From: an uncultured delta proteobacterium
GTDB lineage: Bacteria > RBG-13-61-14 > DRUE01
Direction: 5' to 3'
DNA length: 12,845 nt
Assembly (NCBI GenBank): GCA_903930515.1
Contig: CAIYYW010000323.1
Location: 1-12,845 of the forward strand
The notes beneath the pieces were generated by a model. That model ran no database searches. It worked only from the letters and a program-made list of their open reading frames with translations, and was not told where the DNA came from. How positions within the stretch are numbered: the first letter of the stretch is position 1; every line of letters starts with the position of its first letter. A program made the translations under genes and the position numbers. Below, in pieces: positions 6,927 through 12,835 of this stretch.

Positions 6927-7976
6927 ATGTTGCTCTCCGAATTCAACTATCATCTCCCGGCCTCGGCCATTGCCCAGCATCCGCTCAAGGTCCGGGACCA
7001 ATCCCGGCTCCTGATCGTTGACCGAAAGACCGGAACCCTGGAAGACGCAAAATTCCTCGGGCTGCCCCAAATCCTGAAGCGCGGGGATTTGCTGGTGGTG
7101 AACAACTGCCGGGTGATCCCGGCGCGGATTTTCGCTCAAAGAAAAACCGGAGCCCGTTTGGAAATCACCCTGCTCCGGAAAACCGACCTGGGAATTTGGG
7201 AATGTTTGCTCAAGGGCAAGAAGCCCAAGCCCGGGGAAGCCGTGGAAATCGGGAAGAGCCAAAGCGCGGTTTTTTTGCAGGAGCTGGACCTGGATCCGAA
7301 CGCGGGTTGGATCGGAGGGTTGTGGCGGATAAAATTTTCCGGAGATGAAAAAAAAATTCTGGATCAAGCCGGGGTGGCTCCGCTTCCGCCTTACCTCAAG
7401 CGCAAGTCTCCGGAGGAATATCAGCAGGACCGGATTCGGTATCAGACCATTTTCGCGGATATGCCCGGGGCAGTGGCCGCGCCGACCGCGGGTTTGCATT
7501 TCACCGGCCGGGTGATCCGGAAGCTCAAGGACAGGGGGATCGGCGTCGCGGAGATCACCCTGGAGGTCGGGTACGGAACTTTCGCGCCGGTAAGGTCCGA
7601 GCGGATTGAAGACCATGGTATGCATTCGGAGAGATACCGGGTTTCGGAAAGCGCCGCGGCCAAAATCGCCCGGGCGAGAAAAAAACAGGGCCGGATCATC
7701 GCGGTCGGGACCACTTCGGCGCGGACCTTGGAAACGGTGAGCGATGGAAAAGGCGAACTCCGGGCAGGGCAGGGCGAGACCGATTTGTTCATATATCCGG
7801 GTTATCGGTTCCGCGCGGTGGACTCTTTATTGACCAATTTTCATATGCCGGGATCAACGCTTCTGATGCTGGTGAGCGCGTTCGCCGGGATGGAATTGAT
7901 CCGGAAGGCTTACCGGCATGCGCTCAGCCAAGGTTACCGTTTCCTCAGCTATGGAGATTGTATGTTAATAAAATAG
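6927..7976 (+). CDS. queA: S-adenosylmethionine:tRNA ribosyltransferase-isomerase QueA
   Basis: A 349-residue enzyme that transfers and isomerises the ribosyl part of SAM onto preQ1-tRNA to give epoxyqueuosine. The N terminus, SEFNYHLPASAIAQHP, matches the canonical family start, and LLVVNNCRVIPARIF, RYQTIFADMPGAVAAPTAGL then HF (171-192), GTTSARTLE, LLTNFHMPGSTLLML and RFLSYGDCMLI are all recognisable in the usual order. The length is normal. It begins 6 bases after the cyclase stop without a visible Shine-Dalgarno, so it probably depends on readthrough and translational coupling. Other queuosine genes (tgt, queG) are not in the window. No clear terminator follows. Confidence 0.96.
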   Translation: MLLSEFNYHLPASAIAQHPLKVRDQSRLLIVDRKTGTLEDAKFLGLPQILKRGDLLVVNNCRVIPARIFAQRKTGARLEITLLRKTDLGIWECLLKGKKPKPGEAVEIGKSQSAVFLQELDLDPNAGWIGGLWRIKFSGDEKKILDQAGVAPLPPYLKRKSPEEYQQDRIRYQTIFADMPGAVAAPTAGLHFTGRVIRKLKDRGIGVAEITLEVGYGTFAPVRSERIEDHGMHSERYRVSESAAAKIARARKKQGRIIAVGTTSARTLETVSDGKGELRAGQGETDLFIYPGYRFRAVDSLLTNFHMPGSTLLMLVSAFAGMELIRKAYRHALSQGYRFLSYGDCMLIK

Positions 7977-8019
7977 GCGCGCAAATAGTTTATTCCACCA
8001 ATCCCTCTGTGCCAACATG

Positions 8020-8035
8020 ACTGGGACAGTGCCCC
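8020..8035. repeat. Palindromic GGGACAGTGCCCC element
   Basis: ACTG-GGA-CAGT (8020-8030) is nested in GGGACAGTGCCCC (8023-8035), a palindrome with one A/C mismatch. Motifs starting GGGACAG are, from memory, frequent in short intergenic repeats near REP-associated Y1 transposases. A second GGGACAG lies at 12604-12610. No transposase is present here, so the assignment to a repeat family is a guess. Confidence 0.3.
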
Positions 8036-8217
8036 TATGGTAAGTTAATGTAGATGGGCGGGGGAGGAAGGAAGAAGATGGAAAGGGTTCCAGGGATGGA
8101 GGGAACGGTGGGCAGGGGTTAGGATTTTCGGTGGCAACTCACCGGTTTTCTCGGCGGCGAGGCTGGAAAAAGCATCTCCAAAAAGCTCAAGTGCTGGCTA
8201 AAGTCGCTCATAATTTC

Positions 8218-8246
8218 TTGAAGTCCTGGTATGGCTGTGCTAGGTT
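8218..8246 (+). promoter_or_regulatory. Putative promoter of the VWA gene
   Basis: TTGAAG (8218-8223), a 17-base spacer and TAGGTT (8241-8246) form a moderate promoter of the same TTGnnn/TAGnnT type as the miaB and spoIID promoters. The predicted start near 8253 gives a leader of about 47 bases that carries a Shine-Dalgarno AGGA (8289-8292) seven bases before the GTG. Confidence 0.45.
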
Positions 8247-8252
8247 AAAGAA

Positions 8253-8270
8253 ATGATAAATGGTTATCAT
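8253..8270 (+). promoter_or_regulatory. Perfect inverted repeat at the predicted +1 of the VWA transcript
   Basis: ATGATAA (8253-8259), loop ATGG, then TTATCAT (8264-8270). This is a perfect 7-bp inverted repeat beginning exactly where transcription from the promoter at 8218-8246 should start. It could be an operator covering +1 to +18, or a 5'-terminal mRNA hairpin. It is AT-rich, so the RNA stem would be weak. Confidence 0.4.
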
Positions 8271-8299
8271 CAAAGATTAAGTTCCGGCAGGAATTAACC

Positions 8300-9499
8300 G
8301 TGTTCATCCCATTTTTCTACGAGCTCCGCTCCGCTGGCATCCCGATCACGGCCACGGCTTTCTTGCGTTTGCAAAAGGCCTTGAACCTGGGCCTGATCAA
8401 TTCGCTGGAAGACTTTTATATCGCCGGCCGGGCGATTATGGTCAAGAGCGAAAGATATTTTGATCTCTATGACCGTCTGTTCGCGCATTATTTTCAGGGG
8501 GTGGAATTCAAGACCCCGGAGGACCAGGAACTGGAGGAAATGCTTTTGAGCCTGCTCCAGGAATGGCTCCAGGACCCCAAGGAGCTGGCGCGGATGCTGG
8601 GGATTCCGGAGGATGAGCTGAAAAAATACACTCCGGAGGACCTGATCAAATATTTTATGGACCGGCTCAAGGAGCAGATGGAGCGGCACGACGGGGGCAA
8701 TAAATGGATCGGAACCGGCGGGACCTCCCCGGTCGGCCACAGCGGGCATCATCCGGGCGGGATGAGGGTAGGGGGGATGTCGCGCAGCCAGAGCGCGATC
8801 AAGGTGGCGCTGGAGCGGAGGTGGAAGGATTACGCCTGCGACGGCCCGATCGATTCCAGCCAGTTGGCCGAGGCCCTGAAGCGGCTCCGGCACCTGACTC
8901 CCACCGGGCCCAAGGATCAGCTTAATATCCGGGAAACCATTTACCAGACCGTTAAGAAGGGCGGGGAAATAGATCTGGTTTTCGACCGGAGACTTAAGGA
9001 CAAGCTCAAGGTGATTTTGATGATGGACAACGGCGGTTGGTCCATGGACCCCTATATCGAGACCTGCCGGACCCTGTTCAAATACGCCAACGACAATTTC
9101 AAGGAAGTGAAAACCTATTACTTCCATAACTGCGTCTATGACCTGGTGTATGAGGATCCGCAACGGAATCTCCGTCCGTTCAAGACCCCGAATTTCGCCA
9201 AGAGCGACCCGGAGATCAGGCTGATCATCGTCGGAGACGCTTCCATGGCCCCTTATGAATTATTGGACCAGCACGGATGCGTTGAATACGAGGAGCGGCA
9301 GAGCAGAAGCGGATACCGGTGGCTGCAATTCCTTTCCCGCACCTTCTCGCGTGCGGTCTGGCTCAACCCCAAGCCCTCGGACCATTGGGATTTCACCGCG
9401 GGCAATTACACCATTTCCAAGATCAAGGAACTCTTCCCGATGTTTGATTTCAACCTGGACGGATTGGAAGACGCGGTGAATCAATTAATCAAGAAATAA
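8300..9499 (+). CDS. VWA domain protein, CoxE-like (COG3825 type)
   Basis: A 399-residue cytoplasmic protein. The N terminus MFIPFFYELRSAGIPIT and the following ALNLGLINSLEDFYIAGRAI and VKSERYFDLYDRLFAHYF are typical of CoxE-like VWA proteins. This supports the GTG start at 8300, which has AGGA seven bases upstream. A Gly/His-rich linker (about 132-160) precedes the VWA domain (about 236-380). Its metal-site motif reads DNGGWSMD (243-250) rather than the classic DxSxS, as I recall for this family. YYFHNCVYDLVYEDP (273-287), IVGDASMAPYEL (300-311) and the ending MFDFNLDGLEDAVNQLIKK follow. CoxE-like proteins usually work with a MoxR AAA+ ATPase to activate or assemble a client protein; no such ATPase is present here. 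The next gene is a PilZ-like/HEAT protein 97 bases downstream. Confidence 0.85.
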   Translation: MFIPFFYELRSAGIPITATAFLRLQKALNLGLINSLEDFYIAGRAIMVKSERYFDLYDRLFAHYFQGVEFKTPEDQELEEMLLSLLQEWLQDPKELARMLGIPEDELKKYTPEDLIKYFMDRLKEQMERHDGGNKWIGTGGTSPVGHSGHHPGGMRVGGMSRSQSAIKVALERRWKDYACDGPIDSSQLAEALKRLRHLTPTGPKDQLNIRETIYQTVKKGGEIDLVFDRRLKDKLKVILMMDNGGWSMDPYIETCRTLFKYANDNFKEVKTYYFHNCVYDLVYEDPQRNLRPFKTPNFAKSDPEIRLIIVGDASMAPYELLDQHGCVEYEERQSRSGYRWLQFLSRTFSRAVWLNPKPSDHWDFTAGNYTISKIKELFPMFDFNLDGLEDAVNQLIKK

Positions 9500-9582
9500 A
9501 TCTAACCGCAACGACACAAAGAAAAAAAAGAGCGGGCGACAAGCCGGAGGCTTCTTCCAGGTGATGGATTGGCCGGGAATAT

Positions 9583-9590
9583 GATAGAAT
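9583..9590 (+). promoter_or_regulatory. Extended -10 promoter directly before the PilZ/HEAT gene
   Basis: TGATAGAAT (9582-9590) is a TGn extended -10 with box TAGAAT (9585-9590), the same box as in the spoIID promoter. Only 6 bases separate it from the ATG at 9597. The -35 region is poor (best 3 of 6 bases, GTGATG at 9561-9566). No Shine-Dalgarno precedes the ATG, so a leaderless transcript is expected in addition to any readthrough from the VWA gene. Confidence 0.45.
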
Positions 9591-9596
9591 AATAGT

Positions 9597-12428
9597 ATGA
9601 GGGTTAGAATCCGGTTGAAGTTTCCGGCAATCGGGAAATCGCTTCAGGATTTCTTGAACTCGCTTTCTCAGGGCAATATCTCCATACCGGTCGGCAAGAT
9701 TTATGAGTCGGGCGCGGAAATAGATCTGGAGTTGATCCTGCCGGAGCTTGCGGAAGCTCAGACCATTAAAGCAAAGGTGCTCAATACAAATCCGGAAACC
9801 AAATCCCTCCAGGCCGTGATTATTGACCGCCAGGAGGTGGATCGCCTTTTTAATCAACTGCGGAAAATACCGGCTTACCATGATCTGGTTGACAATCCTG
9901 ATCGACCGGTGGTTACAATTGAAGAAGATCGCGAACCAGAGAGTCCCGCTCCAACCGCGGAACCGGAAGTGGTGATCAAGCCTTCTCTTCCTGAGTCAAA
10001 ATCAGAAAAGCAGGCCCCGGCAGTTGAGACCCAGCCGGCCCGGAAAGAAAAGGCGGAACTGCGCGCGCCCGAACCAGCCCCTCCGGAAAAACCAGCGGAA
10101 GAAAAAGTTGCGCCGAAAAAGCCCGCGGAACCAGAACCGGCTCCACCCCCAGGAACTGCGGAGCCGTCCGCCCAAGAACCGGCGCCGGAGAAGTTGGCCG
10201 AGAAAAAGGCATCTGCTCCGGATCTGATGGCCCAGCTCAAGGGTTGGCTTTTAATCAAAGACCAGAAACAAGAAAAGAAGGAGTCCAAAGAAAAAAGCGG
10301 GGAGAAAGAAGAAGAGCAAAAGGAAGAAAAGGAAAAAGAGCTTGACCTTGAACCTGCCAACCAATTTGTTCAATCCCTGGTCAAAGCTATGCTCAGAAGC
10401 GGCTATTACGCGCATGACCATCCCGAGTCCGGGCAGGCCAAGCACGGCCTTTATAATGAATATAAAAAAGCGGTTGGCGATAATAATGAATTGGGATTTT
10501 CGCTTCAGCATCGCGTGGGCCAGACTCCGGAAATATACATCATCGGCATCATTGATGATCCGATCCCGCTGAAAAAATTGCTCGGGCAGGGCACCTCGGA
10601 ACTTTTCTTTCCAAAATATATGGATTACTTCAACCGGAAACGGCTGGTCAGCTTTGCGATCAAAAGTGAAATCAGCAAGGAGCATTTTAATAGTTTTGTG
10701 GACATTATGAGCGACCCCAATGTGGACAAGGGAGAGGCCGGCGAATCCGGCCGGCTCTTAACCCGGATGCTGGTGGAAAGCCAGATCAACGAAATCTCCG
10801 CGCTGTTTGAAACCGACTTGATCCAATTGGAAACCAACCTGCCTTGGCGCGTGGAAATGGCGATCCAGCGGCTGGCAAAAGACCTCCTGGTCCTGCCCAT
10901 GTTCAAGAATATCGGTAAAGCAGACCTGCAACGATTGAAAAGGCAAATTATTCAAGACATCCAGAGGCCCTTGCGCAACCCGGAACTTCTGAAAGACATT
11001 GTTCTTAATATCTATCTGATTGCCCTGCAGGTGCCGGGGATAGATGAGGAAGAGTTGGAAGAGGCCATTATTGAAAATTTCCCGCTTCCAATGCTCTTGC
11101 CGACTTCGGAATTCATCTTCAAGGAATTTGCCAAAATAAGTGAATTGAAGCCTTCAACGCCGGAAGAAGAGCAGTTAATCTCCAGACGGATCCAGGCGGT
11201 AAAAAGAATCCTCAAAAAAATATCGGCGCGGGTCATTGATGCGGAACTGGAGGGGTCGGACAAATTTCTGGAACAACTTTTCGGCCTGAAAATTCTTACC
11301 TTTGAGGAACTGCCGGAATTGGTTCAAGAAAAGGTCAACAATCAGAAAATGGCTGACGAGTTTCAAAAACAGCCGGCGTACTGGTTGGGAAAATTTGCCG
11401 AGGCCCGGACCAAAGAAGAGCTGGACTTATTTTTAAAATATTTCTCGAAAATTCTGACGATCCTGATTGACCGGAAAGATTGGCAGGGCCTGTACCTGAT
11501 CACCGAAACCTTCTTGAGGATTCCGCCCAATAAGCTGAAAATCTTGGCGGAGATGGGCTTGGAAAATGCCGCGGCATCCCTCTGGGAACACCAGATCAGC
11601 GCATTGGTCCGCTGTCTCCTGGATGAGTCCGCGGCGAGCAGGAAAGGACTGGAGCAAATTCTTTTCCTGCTCGGGGAGTTCGCCATGAACGCGGCCTATC
11701 AAGCGTTGCTCCAAGAGGGCGAGCCGTCGAAAAGAAAAATCTTGATTGAAATCCTGATCCAATTCGGACCCAAAGCGATGGAGCTGTTCCGCGCTATCCT
11801 CAAAGACCCATCCAAGTCATCGCTGCTTCAGTTTCTGGCTCTGGAGGCGCTCGGTCGCGCCAAAGAAAAAAGCGATGTTGACCTGGTTCGGCGCTATCTC
11901 AGGCATAGCCGTCCGGAACTGCGCAGTGAAGCCATCACCGCCCTGGTAAGAATTTCCGGCTGGGAGGCAATCAATAATATCCTCGCTCTTATGTCCGACC
12001 CGGAGCCGGCAGTCAAGAAAAGATTGATTGCCACGCTGGGCGGATTTGCGGGCGCGCATCAAGAGGCAAAGTCAAAGCTGATGGAGATCGCGCTTGACCA
12101 TATCTTGGCCGGCGAGCAACGGGCGTTGGCGCTAATGGAACTGGGAAGGGCTTTGCCGGAATCTCCGGAAGACCGGGCAAAACTCCAGGATGAGCTTCTG
12201 GATTTGGTTTGCGAGGGAGAAGGATTCCGCGGCCGGCTGCGCCGGGCTTTTAAGCAGCGATCAGAAGAGCTTGGAAAACTCAAGCTTGCCGGCCTGGAGG
12301 TGCTGGGAAAAATCGGGAATGAAGAAGCGCTGCTTAAACTTTCCAAACTGAGTATGTCCGGCAAAGAACTTCAGTCCCGGCTGGAAGCGGTTTTAAACCA
12401 GCTCCACCTCCGGCTGGGCGCCAAATAA
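9597..12428 (+). CDS. Large PilZ-like / Pro-Glu-Lys linker / HEAT-repeat protein
   Basis: A 943-residue protein without signal peptide or membrane segments. Residues 1-95 resemble the PilZ-like beta-barrel seen in myxobacterial paralogues: FLNSLSQGNISIPVGKIYESGAEIDLELILPE (read as two blocks, FLNSLSQGNISIPVGKI and YESGAEIDLELILPE, 19-50), then IKAKVLNT. The classic RxxxR and D/NxSxxG c-di-GMP residues are not clear, so ligand binding is uncertain. Residues about 101-250 are a low-complexity Pro/Ala/Glu then Lys/Glu linker, probably disordered. Residues about 252-375 form a compact domain (FVQSLVKAMLRSGYYAHDHPE, split as FVQSLVKAML and RSGYYAHDHPE; later FFPKYMDYFNRKRLVSFAI) seen in other HEAT-protein families. 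The rest is helical, with clear HEAT-like repeats at about 680-940 (for example PELRSEAITALVRISGWEAI). It is probably a scaffold acting with the VWA protein encoded just upstream; function unknown. Confidence 0.8.
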   Translation: MRVRIRLKFPAIGKSLQDFLNSLSQGNISIPVGKIYESGAEIDLELILPELAEAQTIKAKVLNTNPETKSLQAVIIDRQEVDRLFNQLRKIPAYHDLVDNPDRPVVTIEEDREPESPAPTAEPEVVIKPSLPESKSEKQAPAVETQPARKEKAELRAPEPAPPEKPAEEKVAPKKPAEPEPAPPPGTAEPSAQEPAPEKLAEKKASAPDLMAQLKGWLLIKDQKQEKKESKEKSGEKEEEQKEEKEKELDLEPANQFVQSLVKAMLRSGYYAHDHPESGQAKHGLYNEYKKAVGDNNELGFSLQHRVGQTPEIYIIGIIDDPIPLKKLLGQGTSELFFPKYMDYFNRKRLVSFAIKSEISKEHFNSFVDIMSDPNVDKGEAGESGRLLTRMLVESQINEISALFETDLIQLETNLPWRVEMAIQRLAKDLLVLPMFKNIGKADLQRLKRQIIQDIQRPLRNPELLKDIVLNIYLIALQVPGIDEEELEEAIIENFPLPMLLPTSEFIFKEFAKISELKPSTPEEEQLISRRIQAVKRILKKISARVIDAELEGSDKFLEQLFGLKILTFEELPELVQEKVNNQKMADEFQKQPAYWLGKFAEARTKEELDLFLKYFSKILTILIDRKDWQGLYLITETFLRIPPNKLKILAEMGLENAAASLWEHQISALVRCLLDESAASRKGLEQILFLLGEFAMNAAYQALLQEGEPSKRKILIEILIQFGPKAMELFRAILKDPSKSSLLQFLALEALGRAKEKSDVDLVRRYLRHSRPELRSEAITALVRISGWEAINNILALMSDPEPAVKKRLIATLGGFAGAHQEAKSKLMEIALDHILAGEQRALALMELGRALPESPEDRAKLQDELLDLVCEGEGFRGRLRRAFKQRSEELGKLKLAGLEVLGKIGNEEALLKLSKLSMSGKELQSRLEAVLNQLHLRLGAK

Positions 12429-12474
12429 ATTTGCCGGCTTCTTAACCTGACCCGGGGAAGAATTCGTCCGCATC

Positions 12475-12553
12475 CCGCTCTGCTCCTCGGCAAGCTCGGA
12501 GTTGCGCGGGACTCGCGGTGAATACCGCTCGCAAATACACTGCGCGAGAGCGG
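12475..12553. repeat. Nested inverted repeats able to fold as a branched structure
   Basis: Outer arms CCGCTCT (12475-12481) and AGAGCGG (12547-12553) are perfect reverse complements. Inside are a small hairpin CTCC/GGAG (12483-12501) and a longer one: TTGCG (12502-12506), GCGGT (12515-12519), loop GAAT, ACCGC (12524-12528), CGCAA (12530-12534). Together they could make a three-way junction in DNA or RNA. No family match is claimed. Confidence 0.45.
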
Positions 12554-12621
12554 ATTTCATGAAAACCAGAAACCTGGGAGCGGTTACTGAAAGTCCATTT
12601 GCCAGGGACAGTTAAGAAAAT

Positions 12622-12687
12622 TTCCCGAGGTTTGATTTCAACCTGGACGGATTGGAAGACGCGGTCAGTCATCTGCTCAAAAAATAA
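12622..12687 (+). pseudogene. 3'-end relic of a second CoxE-like VWA gene
   Basis: The frame ending at TAA 12685-12687 reads FPRFDFNLDGLEDAVSHLLKK. This matches the last residues of the VWA protein at 8300-9499, FPMFDFNLDGLEDAVNQLIKK. Positions 12622-12665 match 9434-9477 with one mismatch in 44 bases, of which 35 bases (12631-12665 against 9443-9477) are identical. After that the DNA diverges but the encoded residues stay similar. An in-frame TAA at 12613-12615 and loss of similarity further upstream show that the rest of the gene is missing. It could be a paralogue cut by deletion or insertion, or a fragment copied from the intact gene. Confidence 0.75.
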
Positions 12688-12806
12688 GTTCAAGCCGTTG
12701 CGTATTTTTATCCTGCGAGCGAATTCCTGCTTGGTCCTGCAGGGCGGGATTACCGAGGACAAGTCAGCCGCGATTCCGCGCTTTCCCCGTTTTTCGCCCC
12801 CTTCTC

Positions 12807-12835
12807 TTGCCAAACCGAGCGGGAAGATTTATCTT
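12807..12835 (+). promoter_or_regulatory. Promoter for a gene starting at the right edge, predicted leaderless
   Basis: TTGCCA (12807-12812, 5 of 6 matches), a 17-base spacer and TATCTT (12830-12835, 4 of 6) are followed after 7 bases by ATG at 12843-12845. This is exactly the spacing found at miaB and the spoIID-like gene. Only the start codon lies in the window, so the gene cannot be identified. Confidence 0.4.

Larger units (their letters stand above)
7977..8299. other. Non-coding stretch between queA and the VWA gene
   Basis: I see no supportable gene in these 323 bases. They contain an imperfect palindrome GGGACAGTGCCCC (8023-8035), a purine-rich tract (about 8053-8120), and a small hairpin CGGTG/CACCG (8129-8144) followed by only four Ts, too weak to call a terminator. 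At the right end are the VWA promoter and a perfect 18-base inverted repeat. There is no remnant of a MoxR ATPase, the common partner of such VWA genes. Confidence 0.6.

Noticed and set aside
8129-8149. Hairpin CGGTG/CACCG followed by TTTT as the queA terminator
   Set aside because: The stem is 5 bp, the T-run is only four bases after a G, and it lies more than 150 bases past the queA stop.
9541-9553. Hairpin AAGCC-GGA-GGCTT between the VWA and HEAT genes as a terminator
   Set aside because: The stem is only 5 bp with a 3-base loop and no T-run follows on the plus strand. The T-run on the minus strand is not adjacent to the stem.
9875-10360. 161-residue minus-strand frame rich in Ser, Phe and Gly
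   Set aside because: It is the complement of the Pro/Glu/Lys linker of the PilZ/HEAT gene, with no promoter or Shine-Dalgarno and no domain.
12711-12740. Three TCCTGC copies as a repeat array
   Set aside because: Copies are only six bases, unevenly spaced (14 and 10), and the flanks are unrelated, so this is not CRISPR-like and may be chance.
12442-12813. 123-residue minus-strand frame at the right end
   Set aside because: It runs antisense through the VWA 3'-end relic and the inverted-repeat block. Its similarity to VWA sequence is only on the other strand.
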